The notes beneath the pieces are model-generated. The model saw nothing but the letters and a program-made list of their open reading frames with translations, was not told the DNA's origin and did not search any database. From CAZMVY01 sp964617875 (lineage in GTDB: Bacteria; Planctomycetota; Phycisphaerae; UBA1845; PWPN01), in the NCBI GenBank assembly GCA_964617875.1, contig CAZUAI010000017.1:1-64000 (forward strand): a DNA stretch of 64,000 nt, written 5' to 3'. This document shows, one piece after another, positions 53,125 through 62,412 of this stretch; position 1 is the first letter of the stretch; every line of letters begins with the position of its first letter. The translations under genes were made by a program, and so were the position numbers.

Positions 53125-54281
53125 ACTTCGTGGCCATCAAGATGCTCATGGGCGACCGCGCCAAGTTCCTCGGGATCCTGATGGGCCTGACGTTCACCTC
53201 ATTCCTGATGACGTGGCAGGCATCCGTGTTCGTCGGCATCATGACGCGCACGTACGGCTTCATCACGGATCTGGGGCTGCCGGACATCTGGGTGATGGAC
53301 AAGAAGGTGCAGTTCATCGACGATGTAAAGCCCTTGCAGGATACGCAGCTCTTCCGCATCCGCGGCATCGAGGGCGTCGAGTGGGCCGTCCCCCTCTACA
53401 AGGGGATGCTCAAGGCCCGCCTCGAGAACGGCACCTTCCAGACCTGCAACGTGTTCGGGCTCGACGATGCCACGCTCATCGGCGGCCCCCCGGAGATGGT
53501 CGAGGGCCGCCTCGCCGACCTTCGCCGGGCCGACGGCGTGATCGTCGACGTCGTCGGCGCCGCCGGCAAGCTGGCCAGGCCCCCCGCCACGCCCGGCGGC
53601 AGGTCCGTGCCGCTGCGCGTCGGCGACACGCTCGAACTGAACGACCACCGCGCCGTCGTGGTCGGCCTCTGCCGCGTCTCGCGAACGTTTCAGTCGCAGC
53701 CGGTGCTCTACACGACGTACACGCGGGCGACCACATTCGCCCCGCGCGAGCGAAAGCTCCTGTCCTTCGTCCTGCTCAAGGCGCGGCCGGGCCAGGACAA
53801 GGACGAGCTGTGCGAGCGAATCCGCCGCACCACGGGCCTCGCCGCCTACACCCGCGACCAGTTCGCGTGGAAGACCGTCATGTACTTCATGAAGTACACG
53901 GGCATCCCCATCAACATCGGCATCGGCGTGGTGATGACCTTCATCGTCGGCATGGCGATCGCCGGGCAGACGTTCTACCTGTTCACCGTGGACAACCTCC
54001 GCCTCTTCGGCGCGCTCAAGGCCATGGGCGCGACGAACGCCCGGCTGCTGCGCATGATCCTGCTCCAGGCGGTCATGGTCGGCCTCATCGGCTACGGCAT
54101 CGGCGTCGGCGGCGCCTCGCTGGTCGGCTACGCCATCCGCGGCACCGAGGCGGCGTTCCGCATGTTGTGGCACACCCTCGGCATCACCGGCGGCGCCGTG
54201 ACGGTGATCTGCATGATTTCCGCCGCGATCAGCCTCCGGAAGGTGATGCGGCTCGAGCCGGCGGTCGTGTTCAAGACGTGA
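53121..54281 (+). CDS. ABC transporter permease, FtsX/DevC type
   Basis: 386 residues with four membrane segments: one near residues 15-40 and three between about 265 and 375, with a large extracytoplasmic domain between. This is the MacB/DevC/FtsX layout. The LFGALKAMGATNARLLRMILLQA stretch is the coupling region to the ATPase. ATGA overlap with the regulator gene, 4 bp to the ATPase gene. Confidence 0.9.
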   Translation: MNFVAIKMLMGDRAKFLGILMGLTFTSFLMTWQASVFVGIMTRTYGFITDLGLPDIWVMDKKVQFIDDVKPLQDTQLFRIRGIEGVEWAVPLYKGMLKARLENGTFQTCNVFGLDDATLIGGPPEMVEGRLADLRRADGVIVDVVGAAGKLARPPATPGGRSVPLRVGDTLELNDHRAVVVGLCRVSRTFQSQPVLYTTYTRATTFAPRERKLLSFVLLKARPGQDKDELCERIRRTTGLAAYTRDQFAWKTVMYFMKYTGIPINIGIGVVMTFIVGMAIAGQTFYLFTVDNLRLFGALKAMGATNARLLRMILLQAVMVGLIGYGIGVGGASLVGYAIRGTEAAFRMLWHTLGITGGAVTVICMISAAISLRKVMRLEPAVVFKT

Positions 54282-54285
54282 GGCC

Positions 54286-55002
54286 ATGGCGGGAACGAAC
54301 GGCAACAACATCGCAGTGCACTGCCGTGGCGTCACGAAGACCTACGGCACGGGCGACACCGCCGTGCAGGCCTTGCGCGGCATCGACCTTGACGTCCGCA
54401 CCGGCGAGCTGATGATGCTCGTCGGGCCCTCCGGCTCGGGCAAGACGACGCTGATCTCCGTCATCGCCGGCATTCTCGACCAGGACGACGGCGACTGCCG
54501 CGTCTTCGGCCAGGACTTCAAGCACATGGCCGGCCGGGCGAAGACCGCCTACCGCGGCCGGAACGTGGGCTTCGTCTTCCAGCAGTTCAACCTGCTGCCG
54601 ACGCTCAGCGCCGCCGAGAACGTCGCCGTCCCCCTGCTGATCAACGGGATGCGGCGGCGCGACGCCCTCCGGCGGGCGTGCGAAGTGCTCGCCCGCGTCG
54701 GCCTGGGCGACCGCACGCATTCGCTGCCCGCCGAACTCTCCGGCGGCCAGCAGCAGAGGGTCGCCATCGCCCGCGCCATGGTACACGATCCGAAGCTCAT
54801 CGTCTGCGATGAGCCGACCAGCTCGCTCGATCACGAGACCGGCCACAACGTGATGGAGCTGATGCGAAACGTGGCCGTCGGTGCCGACCGCGCCCTCGTG
54901 ATCGTCACCCATGACGCCCGCATCTTCCAGTTCGCCGACCGCATCGCGAAGATGGACGACGGGCACATTCTGAAGGTCGTGGACTCGCCGGGGGAACTCT
55001 GA
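54286..55002 (+). CDS. ABC transporter ATPase, LolD/MacB/DevA type
   Basis: 238 residues. Walker A GPSGSGKTTLIS, Q-loop VFQQFNLLP, signature LSGGQQQRVAIARAM, Walker B LIVCDEPTSSLD and H-loop VIVTHD. It powers the FtsX-like permease encoded just before it. Confidence 0.95.
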   Translation: MAGTNGNNIAVHCRGVTKTYGTGDTAVQALRGIDLDVRTGELMMLVGPSGSGKTTLISVIAGILDQDDGDCRVFGQDFKHMAGRAKTAYRGRNVGFVFQQFNLLPTLSAAENVAVPLLINGMRRRDALRRACEVLARVGLGDRTHSLPAELSGGQQQRVAIARAMVHDPKLIVCDEPTSSLDHETGHNVMELMRNVAVGADRALVIVTHDARIFQFADRIAKMDDGHILKVVDSPGEL

Positions 55003-55012
55003 GGATACGCGC

Positions 55013-56122
55013 ATGATACGAAAGTTCGTCCTGCCTCTGCTCTCGGTCGTCGGCCTGTGCGCGGCGATCTGGGTGGTCACCCGCCAGAACCAGCCGGTGC
55101 CCGCCGCGCCGCCGGTGGCGCCGCCGGCCGAGGCGCCCTTCGCCTCGTACGTCGCCGGCTCGGCCCTCATCGAAGCCAACACGGAGAACATCGCGATCGG
55201 CACGAACGTGTCCGGCATCGTCACCGAAATCGCCGTCAAACCGGGCAGCCGGGTCCAGGCCGGCGATCCGCTCTTCAAGATCGACGACCGCTCGCTCCGC
55301 GCGCAGCGCGAGGTGCAGCGGAGCGCTCTGCGGCTGGCCCGCGAGCAGCTTGCCCGCCTCGCCGCACAGCCCCGCCCGGAGGAGATCCCGCCGGCCGAGG
55401 CCCGCGTCGAAGAAGCCAGGGCCGCCCTGGCCGACGCCAGGAGCCAGCTCGACCTGTGGGACAGCGTGGCCGACAAGCGGGCGGTCAGCCAGGACGAGCT
55501 GAACCGCCGGAGGTACGCCGCGCAGGTCGCCGCCGCCAGGCTCCGCCAGTCGGAGACGCAGCTCGCGCTCCTGAAGGCGGGAACCTGGAAGCCGGACATC
55601 GAGATCGCCACCGCCCAGGTCGAGGCCGCCGAGGCCCAGCTCAGGCAGACCGAAACCGAGATTGAGCGTCTGACCGTCCGCGCCCCGGTCGCCGGCGAGG
55701 TGCTCCAGGTGAAGATCCGCCTCGGCGAGTACGCCCTGGCCGGCGTCCTCCAGACGCCCCTGATGCTGATCGGCAACCTCGATCCGCTCCACGTCCGCGT
55801 GGACGTGGACGAAAACGACGCCTGGCGCGTCCGCCCCGGCGCTCCGGCGATGGCCTTCGTCCGCGGCAACCGCGACCTCAAGACGCCGCTGCGGTTCGTC
55901 CGCATCGAGCCGTACGTCGTGCCGAAGCGGTCGCTCACCGGCGACAGCACCGAGCGCGTGGACACGCGCGTCCTCCAGATCCTGTACAGTTTTGATCGGA
56001 CGGCGCTGCCGGTCTTTGTCGGCCAGCAGATGGATGTGTTCATCGAGGCACCGCCGATCGGAGCCGCAACGCAAATGACCCGGCCCGCGCGCCTCGCGGG
56101 CCCGGAAGGGAGTCAGCAATGA
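55013..56122 (+). CDS. HlyD-like periplasmic adaptor
   Basis: 369 residues with one N-terminal membrane anchor (FVLPLLSVVGLCAAIWVVT). Beta-barrel/lipoyl halves are ENIAIGTNVSGIVTEIAVKPGSRVQAGDPLFKID and RLTVRAPVAGEVLQVKIRLGEYA-like sequence, with a helical hairpin between them (LAREQLARLAAQP to AQLRQTETEIE). It bridges the permease to the outer-membrane factor. The stop overlaps the next start (ATGA). Confidence 0.92.
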   Translation: MIRKFVLPLLSVVGLCAAIWVVTRQNQPVPAAPPVAPPAEAPFASYVAGSALIEANTENIAIGTNVSGIVTEIAVKPGSRVQAGDPLFKIDDRSLRAQREVQRSALRLAREQLARLAAQPRPEEIPPAEARVEEARAALADARSQLDLWDSVADKRAVSQDELNRRRYAAQVAAARLRQSETQLALLKAGTWKPDIEIATAQVEAAEAQLRQTETEIERLTVRAPVAGEVLQVKIRLGEYALAGVLQTPLMLIGNLDPLHVRVDVDENDAWRVRPGAPAMAFVRGNRDLKTPLRFVRIEPYVVPKRSLTGDSTERVDTRVLQILYSFDRTALPVFVGQQMDVFIEAPPIGAATQMTRPARLAGPEGSQQ

Positions 56123-57930
56123 CAAAACCGAGCCGCTGCAACGCAAGTATGTCCCGTCGTGGCATCGCGCAACAACGGAAGGGCGCAGGGTGGGCGGTTT
56201 TCCGAGGCCCCGGACTCGCGGTCTCGAACGTTCGCCGGCCTGTTGGCCTTTCCCGTTTCTCCGCTTTCCGGCGCTGCGGGACGCAACGCCGGCGCACGCT
56301 CCTCGTTTCGGCGGGCGCCGCCCTGATCGCCGCGCTGGCCGGCTGCGCGGTCGGGCCGGATTACCAACCGCCGCAGACGCACACTCCGGCGTCCTGGGCC
56401 GAAATGCCCGCCGCCGTCCCCGCGACACGACCCGCCGCCCCCGCCACGCAGCCGAGCCGTGCCGTCGCGGGCGGGGCGGACGTCACCACCTGGTGGCGAT
56501 CGCTGAACGACCCGGCGCTCGACTCGCTCATCGCGCATGCGTCGCAATCGAACCTCGACCTCCGTATCGCCGAGGCCCGCGTCCGCGAGGCCCGCGCCCT
56601 GCGCGGCACCGTCGCCGCCGGCCTCTGGCCGCAGTTGAACGCCGGCGCCGCGTACAACTACCGCGGGGCAAGCCTCAACGCCGGGCCGAAGGCGGAGGGC
56701 GGCCCCGGTCTGGGCGTTCAGGCGAGAAACGCCGCCGTCGGCGCCGCCGTCCGCTCGGCCGTCACGCCGCCGTTCACGGTCGATCCCACCCAGGTCGCCG
56801 CGGCCACGGTGGCCCAGGTGGCGTCCGGCGCGGTCACCGACCGGCTCGGCGGCATGAACGCCGGGGTCTCGCGGGACCAGAACCTCTTCCAGACCGGCTT
56901 CGACGCGAGCTGGGAAATCGATATCTTCGGCGGGGTCCGTCGATCGGTCGAAGCGGCCGACGCCGACGTCGCCGCCGCCGAGGAGGGCCGGCACGACGTC
57001 GTCGTCACGCTGCTGGCGGAAGTCGCCCGGAGCTACGTGCAGCTTCGCGAGTTCCAGCGCCGGCTCGCCATCGCCCGCGAAACCATCAGCTCGCAGAGGG
57101 ACACCGTGGAGCTGACGCGGACGCGTTTCAAGGCGGGCCTGACCAGCGAACTCGACGTCGCCCAGGCCAAAGCGCAGCTCGCGGCCACGCAATCCCAGGT
57201 GCCGTTCTTCGAGGCGACAATCCGGCAGACGATCCACCAGCTCGGCGTGCTGATCGGCCGTCCGCCCGGGACGCTGCTGGAGGAGCTGACGAAGGAGGCC
57301 CCCATCCCGACCACGCCGCCGGAGGTGCCCGTCGGCCTGCCGTCGGACCTGCTCCGCCGTCGGCCGGACGTGCGGCGGGCCGAACGCGAACTGGCGGGGG
57401 CGACGGCCCGGATCGGCGTCGCGACGGCCGACCTGTTCCCCAGGTTCTCGCTGACGGGCTCCTTCGGCCCGCAGACGCGGGACTTCCGGCACATGCTCGA
57501 CTGGCAGAGCTTCGGGTGGGCCGTCGGGCCGAGCGTGCGGTGGCCGGTCTTCGACGGCTGGCGCATCCGGTCCAACATCGAGGCGACGAACGCGCGACAG
57601 GAGCAACTCCTGGCGGCGTACGAGCGGACGGTGCTCGTGTCGCTCCAGGACGTGGAGAACGCTCTGGTGGGCTACGCCAACGAGCAGGTGCGCCACGACG
57701 CGCTCGCGGAAGCCGTCGCGAGCAACCGCCGCGCCCTGGACCTCAGCAACGAGCTGTACTCGAAGGGCCTGATCGCGTTCCTCAACGTGCTCGAGTCGCA
57801 GCGGGCGTTGTATGCGACGCAGGACCAGCTGATTCAGAGCGAGGCCGCCGTCGTCGCCAACCTCATCGCCCTTTACAAGGCCCTCGGCGGCGGCTGGACC
57901 GTCGAGTCAGGCCCCATGGCGGCCAGGTGA
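56119..57930 (+). CDS. Outer-membrane efflux factor (NodT/TolC-type lipoprotein)
   Basis: 603 residues. The lipoprotein signal is LLVSAGAALIAALAGCAVGPDY with the lipid-carrying Cys at 76. Two OEP repeats follow: WWRSLNDPALDSLIAHA starts the first, and RRPDVRRAERELAGATARIGVATADLFPRFSLTGSFG starts the second. Length and motifs fit NodT-family channels. The first 55 residues are unusual: they form a long basic leader that includes a dispersed repeat (residues about 24-40). The ATGA overlap with the adaptor gene supports the upstream start. Confidence 0.92.
   Translation: MTKPSRCNASMSRRGIAQQRKGAGWAVFRGPGLAVSNVRRPVGLSRFSAFRRCGTQRRRTLLVSAGAALIAALAGCAVGPDYQPPQTHTPASWAEMPAAVPATRPAAPATQPSRAVAGGADVTTWWRSLNDPALDSLIAHASQSNLDLRIAEARVREARALRGTVAAGLWPQLNAGAAYNYRGASLNAGPKAEGGPGLGVQARNAAVGAAVRSAVTPPFTVDPTQVAAATVAQVASGAVTDRLGGMNAGVSRDQNLFQTGFDASWEIDIFGGVRRSVEAADADVAAAEEGRHDVVVTLLAEVARSYVQLREFQRRLAIARETISSQRDTVELTRTRFKAGLTSELDVAQAKAQLAATQSQVPFFEATIRQTIHQLGVLIGRPPGTLLEELTKEAPIPTTPPEVPVGLPSDLLRRRPDVRRAERELAGATARIGVATADLFPRFSLTGSFGPQTRDFRHMLDWQSFGWAVGPSVRWPVFDGWRIRSNIEATNARQEQLLAAYERTVLVSLQDVENALVGYANEQVRHDALAEAVASNRRALDLSNELYSKGLIAFLNVLESQRALYATQDQLIQSEAAVVANLIALYKALGGGWTVESGPMAAR
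56189..56240. repeat. Palindromic dispersed repeat, copy 2, inside a signal peptide region
   Basis: About 52 bp, roughly 80% identical by eye to 43364-43415. Shared blocks are TGGGCGGTT, TCCGAGGCC, ACTCGCGGTC and GTTCGCC. It is in frame near the start of the outer-membrane factor gene. Confidence 0.7.
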
Positions 57931-58083
57931 GCGTCCCCGCCGGAGCCAGGGCCCCCGCCGACGTGCCGCCCCGCCGTGGCCGAAGGCGTCGATGTCGGCT
58001 CCGCAATGTTCCGCAGGAGGACAAACGCCGGCAGCCATCCGGCTGACGGGCGAAGAAGAGCCGGGCCTTGCCGCAGGTCGTTC

Positions 58084-58953
58084 TCACTGCCCCGCTCTTC
58101 TGTGTTCGCGCTTGCCCAGCCGCCTTCGGCTGATCGCCACCGCGTGCGGCGAGCAATCGCACCCGAGCCAGTGCCGTCCGAGTTGCCTGGCCGCCACGAG
58201 CGTCGTGCCGCTGCCGCAGAAGAAATCCGCCACCAGGTCGCCCGGATTGCTGCTCGCCCGGATGACCCGCTCCAGCAGCGCAAGCGGCTTCTGGCCCGGG
58301 TAGCCGGTCCGTTCGAGCGATACCGTCGAAAGGAACGGCACCTCCCACACATCGGTCATCGCCGGTCCGTCGGGATGGAAGTAGAGCCGTCCGCGCTTCG
58401 TCATCTTGTACGGCCGGCCGGCCTCGTCGTGCTTCAGGCCGTCGGTACGGTGCGTGCCGTCGCGAAGCACGTGGAACGTATGGCGGCCGCGCTGCTTTGC
58501 GTACGCCAGGATCGTGTCGTGCTTACGGCCGAACCACGCACGGCTGACCCCGCCCGTGCGGTAGCTCCAGACGATCTCGTTCAGGAAGCCCTCGTAGCCG
58601 AAGATGTCGTCGAGCAACACCTTGACGTAGTGGACGACGTGCCAGTCGAGGTGCACGTACAGCGTGCCGGTCGGTCTGAGCAGCCGGTGCATCTCCCGGA
58701 GCCGGGGCTCCAGGAACGCCAGGTACGCCCGCACCCCGCCGGGCCAGCGGTCATCGAACCGGTGCCCTTCGGCCCCCTGCGAGCGAACCCTGCCCGTCTT
58801 GAACGGCGGATCGATGTAGATCAGGTCGATGCACGCGGCCGGCAGCCGGCGCATGCACGCCAGGTTGTCCCCTTCTGCCACGCTGTCGTACGGAACGTCC
58901 GGAGTCCGGCCCGCCCTGCGGCGCGCCGGACCCCGCCGGGAGTCACTGGCCAT
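58084..58953 (-). CDS. Orphan site-specific DNA methyltransferase (N4/N6, beta class)
   Basis: 289 residues. The order of motifs is beta class: catalytic DPPF (LIYIDPPFKTG) precedes the SAM site (VADFFCGSGTTLVAARQLGR). The target-recognition region lies between. No restriction endonuclease gene is adjacent, so it may regulate or belong to a broken system. The start ATG overlaps the stop of the small membrane protein by 11 bp, tying it to the symporter operon. The outer-membrane factor gene converges on it. Confidence 0.9.
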   Translation of the reverse strand: MASDSRRGPARRRAGRTPDVPYDSVAEGDNLACMRRLPAACIDLIYIDPPFKTGRVRSQGAEGHRFDDRWPGGVRAYLAFLEPRLREMHRLLRPTGTLYVHLDWHVVHYVKVLLDDIFGYEGFLNEIVWSYRTGGVSRAWFGRKHDTILAYAKQRGRHTFHVLRDGTHRTDGLKHDEAGRPYKMTKRGRLYFHPDGPAMTDVWEVPFLSTVSLERTGYPGQKPLALLERVIRASSNPGDLVADFFCGSGTTLVAARQLGRHWLGCDCSPHAVAISRRRLGKREHRRAGQ

Positions 58954-59101
58954 GGTTCGCGGCCTTCTCCTCCCTGGACAGCCGCCGGAGCATCGTCCAC
59001 ACGTCGAACCACCCGCCGATCGTGATGACGACGCCGAGGCCGAAGTAGCTGATCGCGGCCGCGAACATCACGCAGATCCAGAATATGCCCATGCCGCTCA
59101 T
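58943..59101 (-). CDS. Small membrane protein (52 aa) coupled to the symporter
   Basis: Starts MSGMGIFWICVMFAAAISYF, giving one transmembrane helix, then VITIGGWFDVWTMLRRLSREEK as a short cytoplasmic tail. Its ATG overlaps the symporter stop (ATGA) and its own stop overlaps the methyltransferase start. It resembles small accessory subunits reported beside sodium/solute symporters, by size and position. Naming it as such is inference. Confidence 0.7.
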   Translation of the reverse strand: MSGMGIFWICVMFAAAISYFGLGVVITIGGWFDVWTMLRRLSREEKAANHGQ

Positions 59102-60747
59102 CGCACGTCCTCCGTCCCGATCACGGTTCGCGGGGCCGGTTGCGGAGCACCGGGGCCCCGCCACCCTTCGTAGACGAGGCTGCCGACGACCATCCCCGCG
59201 ATGCCAAGCGGATAACTGATCAGCCCGAGCACCGGCTCGCTCAGGTGATCGTTGATCCGCGCCGCCAGCCCCACCGGGACGTGGTGCGGATCCGTGATCG
59301 CCCGCTCGACGCTCAGCGCAATGATGTACACGACCATCGCGAACATCCCCGGCGCCGCCCCGCAGATGAGCCCCGCGTAGGCCCCCGCGACATTGGCCCT
59401 CTTCCAATACAACCCGAACGCCAGCAGTGTCGCCGCCCCGGCGAAGTACATGCTGCCCGTCAGCGCCAGGAACGCCCACACGCTGCTCTTCGTCTCGTAC
59501 CAGAGCCCGAACACGAGCAGGTAGGCCCCCAGGCACAGGATGAAGAACCGCGTGATCCACAGACGCTGCCGGTCGTTCAGCGTGACGCCCGCCGCGGACA
59601 GAACCGGGGTGATCAGGTCCTCGGTAATGACGCCGCTCCACGCAAGCAGGTAACCGCTGTGCGTGGACATCAGCGCCGCCAGCATGCCCGCGACCAGCAG
59701 CCCCGCCACCCCGTTCGGCAGGATTGTCGCGAGGTACTGCGGCATGGCCTGCATGTCGCTCAGCGACTTGACGTCCACGCCCCCGCGGTAGAAGAACGCC
59801 AGGGCCGCGACGCCCCAGAGCATCGGGATGATCGCCCGGCCGAAGTAGTTGATCGCCGACAACGACCACATGACCCGTGCCGTCCGCGGCGAATCGGCGG
59901 CGGCCGTGCGGAACGCCGACGTCTGCCAGCAGGAGGTGGCCGTCCAATGCAGAACCTGCCACGCGACAAAAACCCCGCCCAGCCCCAGCATGACCCGCCC
60001 CACGGACACGCTGGCGAAGGGGTTCACCCCGTAGGGCACGCCATCGTGCGTTCGGCAGGCCTGGACGCTCTGGAGGATTCCCTCCACACCGCCCGTCTGC
60101 GGGTTGGTGAGCACCAGCCACGTCGTCACGCCCATGCCCAGCGTGAGCACCACGAACTGGATGTAGTCGGTAACGACGACGGACACCATGCCGCCCAGCA
60201 GCGTATAGGCGAGGACGAGGATGACGAGGGCGCTCATCACGAGGTTGAGCGACGGCAGCGTCGTGCCGGCCACGTGCCAATCGGGGATGTTCGTCATGAT
60301 CCGGACGAACTCCGCCTCGATCTTGAGAAATACGCCGTAATTCAGGATGCCGGCGGACGCCAGGATGAGCCCGCCGAGGAGCCGCACGCCGCGGCTGTAC
60401 CGCTTCTGGTAGTACTCGGCGAACGTCGTCACGCCCGATGCCCGGAAACCCGACACCATGAAGCCTGTCAGGCCCACGAAGAGCGTGCAGCAGAGGGCGA
60501 TCACGCCGATGACGAACGAGGAGAGCCCGTGCACAAAGCCGAGCTGGGCGAAATACATGACCGTGATCAGGCCGAGTTCCGTGGCCGTCAGTGTGGCCGT
60601 CGCCAGGAAGATCGAGAGGCTGCGGCCGGCGACGAGAAACTCGGCCTGGCCGCGGATGTACTTGCGGAGCAGAAAGCCCGGCAGCGAACCGACGAGGATG
60701 TAGATGACCACGACGGCCCAGTCGATCCCGGCAAATGTTGCGAGCAT
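59098..60747 (-). CDS. Sodium:solute symporter (SSS family)
   Basis: 549 residues from the ATG at 60747 with GGAGGACC. About 13-14 transmembrane segments. Typical SSS features: YIRGQAEFLVAGRSLS near the start, TLLGGMVSVVVTDYIQFVVL, and VAGMLAALMSTHSGYLLAWSGVITEDL, the region of the second sodium site. It imports an organic solute with Na+. The solute is not assignable. Confidence 0.92.
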   Translation of the reverse strand: MLATFAGIDWAVVVIYILVGSLPGFLLRKYIRGQAEFLVAGRSLSIFLATATLTATELGLITVMYFAQLGFVHGLSSFVIGVIALCCTLFVGLTGFMVSGFRASGVTTFAEYYQKRYSRGVRLLGGLILASAGILNYGVFLKIEAEFVRIMTNIPDWHVAGTTLPSLNLVMSALVILVLAYTLLGGMVSVVVTDYIQFVVLTLGMGVTTWLVLTNPQTGGVEGILQSVQACRTHDGVPYGVNPFASVSVGRVMLGLGGVFVAWQVLHWTATSCWQTSAFRTAAADSPRTARVMWSLSAINYFGRAIIPMLWGVAALAFFYRGGVDVKSLSDMQAMPQYLATILPNGVAGLLVAGMLAALMSTHSGYLLAWSGVITEDLITPVLSAAGVTLNDRQRLWITRFFILCLGAYLLVFGLWYETKSSVWAFLALTGSMYFAGAATLLAFGLYWKRANVAGAYAGLICGAAPGMFAMVVYIIALSVERAITDPHHVPVGLAARINDHLSEPVLGLISYPLGIAGMVVGSLVYEGWRGPGAPQPAPRTVIGTEDVR

Positions 60748-60973
60748 ACAGGTCCTCCGCCCCGTCGCCCGCCGTCGCGGCGCCGACAACGCACCGCCCC
60801 CAGGCCAGGGCCGCAATACCGTGAACCGCCGACAGGCCGCAAGGCCGCCGCCCGCGGTCCGACCGGGTCATTGTGGGGCCCCGCCGCCGTGTTGTCCAGC
60901 ACGCCGCCGGCCACCGGATACCATCGGCACGACGGCGGTCTCGGAGTGCGCCCGCCGAAGGCGAGGCACTGGC

Positions 60974-61393
60974 CTACGGTGACGCCGCCGGGAACTTCAG
61001 GTGCGGCCGCAGACGCTCGACGAGGGCGGGGCCGATGCCCTTGACCGCATCGAGGTCCTCTGCCGATCGGAACACGACGGCGGGCCGGCCGGGCGATGCC
61101 GCCAATGCCTTTTGTCGCTCGGCGCGATACGCCACGATCCGCCGGGCCAGCGCCTCGCCGACCCCCGGCAGGCGAGACAACTCCGCCCACGACGCCACGT
61201 TCGGGTCGATCGCCTGCTCCACCTGCGCGATGCGGGCGGGATCGATCTGCACGGGCTCCTCCAGCACGACGGGGCGGAGCCAGCGGAACACCAGGGCGTA
61301 GACCAGCAGCAACCCGAGGATACCATAGCAGGCCAGATGCACGCTGAAGGGAACGTAAGGCGAGGAACGGTGCTGGGGGCCCGTATCAGCCAT
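60974..61393 (-). CDS. ComEA-like helix-hairpin-helix protein
   Basis: 139 residues from the ATG at 61393; an ATG nine codons upstream is possible. One transmembrane helix (HLACYGILGLLLVYALVF) is followed by two HhH motifs: SWAELSRLPGVGEALARRIVAYR and SAEDLDAVKGIGPALVERLRPHL. This is the DNA-binding domain of ComEA-type competence proteins. No other competence gene is near. Confidence 0.82.
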   Translation of the reverse strand: MADTGPQHRSSPYVPFSVHLACYGILGLLLVYALVFRWLRPVVLEEPVQIDPARIAQVEQAIDPNVASWAELSRLPGVGEALARRIVAYRAERQKALAASPGRPAVVFRSAEDLDAVKGIGPALVERLRPHLKFPAASP

Positions 61394-61591
61394 GCCTGAC
61401 AGGATACGGCGAGCGGGCATCAACCGGCAACCGAGGACGATCCGGTCGTTCACGAGCGTTATTATGGGCCGCCCCACCCCGCCTTCTCGGAGCCCGACGG
61501 GGGTTGTTTGACTCCCAGGGAGAACCCGCTAGACTATGGGCAATACCTCGGCCGTCCGGCCAACCGGGCCGGACGCGCCGAATCGGGCGAT

Positions 61592-61664
61592 TCCCCGATA
61601 GCTCAATCGGTAGAGCGAGCGGCTGTTAACCGCTAGGTTCCAGGTTCGAGCCCTGGTCGGGGAG
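61592..61664 (+). tRNA. tRNA-Asn (anticodon GTT)
   Basis: 73 nt: TCCCCGATAGCTCAATCGGT at the 5' end, anticodon loop CTGTTAA, T arm CCAGGTTCGAGCCCTGG, acceptor stem closed by TCGGGGA with discriminator G. CCA is not encoded. Confidence 0.96.
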
Positions 61665-61708
61665 CTTCTTTCAACCAGTCGAACTAACGCGGCTGGTTGA
61701 GTTAACGC

Positions 61709-61741
61709 AAACGCCCGACCATGAAAATGGCCGGGCGTTTT
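61709..61741 (+). terminator. Terminator downstream of tRNA-Asn
   Basis: Arms AAACGCCCG and CGGGCGTTT with a 14-nt loop, then TCG. A shorter hairpin (CAACCAG/CTGGTTG) lies between it and the tRNA at about 61674-61699. Confidence 0.65.
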
Positions 61742-61897
61742 CGTATCTCTATGCCCGCAAAGGGTTACGGCGTTGCCGCCCACGCGGGCCGCGCTCTCTG
61801 TTTCAAACCCCCTCGCCAAACCCGCAGCCCGAAACGTACACGTTCCGTCCCGCACCCCGAGAGCAACGGCCCGAACTCTCTGACTCTCTCGTAAACA

Positions 61898-61925
61898 GCC
61901 CTCGCCCAGTTAACAGACCCGTTCG
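61898..61925 (+). repeat. 28-bp direct repeat, copy 1
   Basis: Perfectly identical to 62413-62440 (core CGCCCAGTTAACAGACCCG). About 30 further bases are similar, ending near ATTTCGAACTT in both. Confidence 0.9.
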
Positions 61926-61983
61926 CACCGGGACCATGAGCGATTTCGAACTTTCATTGCTTGGTCATCCTCGCGCGGGACGT

Positions 61984-62256
61984 TCACCGGCGCGAAGCCC
62001 AGTAGGCGTCGGCCTCGGCTTCGAGCTTATCCAGCCGCGTGTAGTAATCCGGGAATTCCTTGAGGTGCGCCCAAGCGATCTTGCCGGTCAGCAGTTCGTC
62101 ATCATTGGTGACGTTGGTTTCCGGATCGCGCAGGCCGTGCTCGAACTCGACTTCCAGCCCGCGTCGGAACTGCTCCAGGTCAATCGTGTCCCAGCGGACG
62201 TGAAGTGAATCGCCGATGCGTCTGGCCTCGTCGGCGCTGATGCTTCGTTTGCTCAT
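61984..62256 (-). CDS. DUF5661-family small protein
   Basis: 90 residues from the ATG at 62256 with AAGGAG. The sequence SADEARRIGDSLHV, then EVEFEHGLRDPETNVTNDD and GKIAWAHLKEFPDYYTRL matches DUF5661. Function is unknown. It is the only gene between the two 28-bp direct repeats and lies opposite to the recombinase genes. Confidence 0.8.
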   Translation of the reverse strand: MSKRSISADEARRIGDSLHVRWDTIDLEQFRRGLEVEFEHGLRDPETNVTNDDELLTGKIAWAHLKEFPDYYTRLDKLEAEADAYWASRR

Positions 62257-62412
62257 AGTCGGCGCTCCTTTGTCAAGTGGCGTCCAACGCCCAACCGCAA
62301 CGTGGGCCGTGGTCACCATCTCAATCAAACCATTCTACCTCATACCAGGATCGCACGGCCATTCTCGCGCGGCAGTTGGCCGCTCCCTGCGGGATCGATG
62401 GCGAGCCTCGAC

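Noticed and set aside
58084..58953. Complete restriction-modification system
   Set aside because: Only the methyltransferase is present. The neighbours are a transporter and an efflux operon, with no endonuclease or specificity gene.
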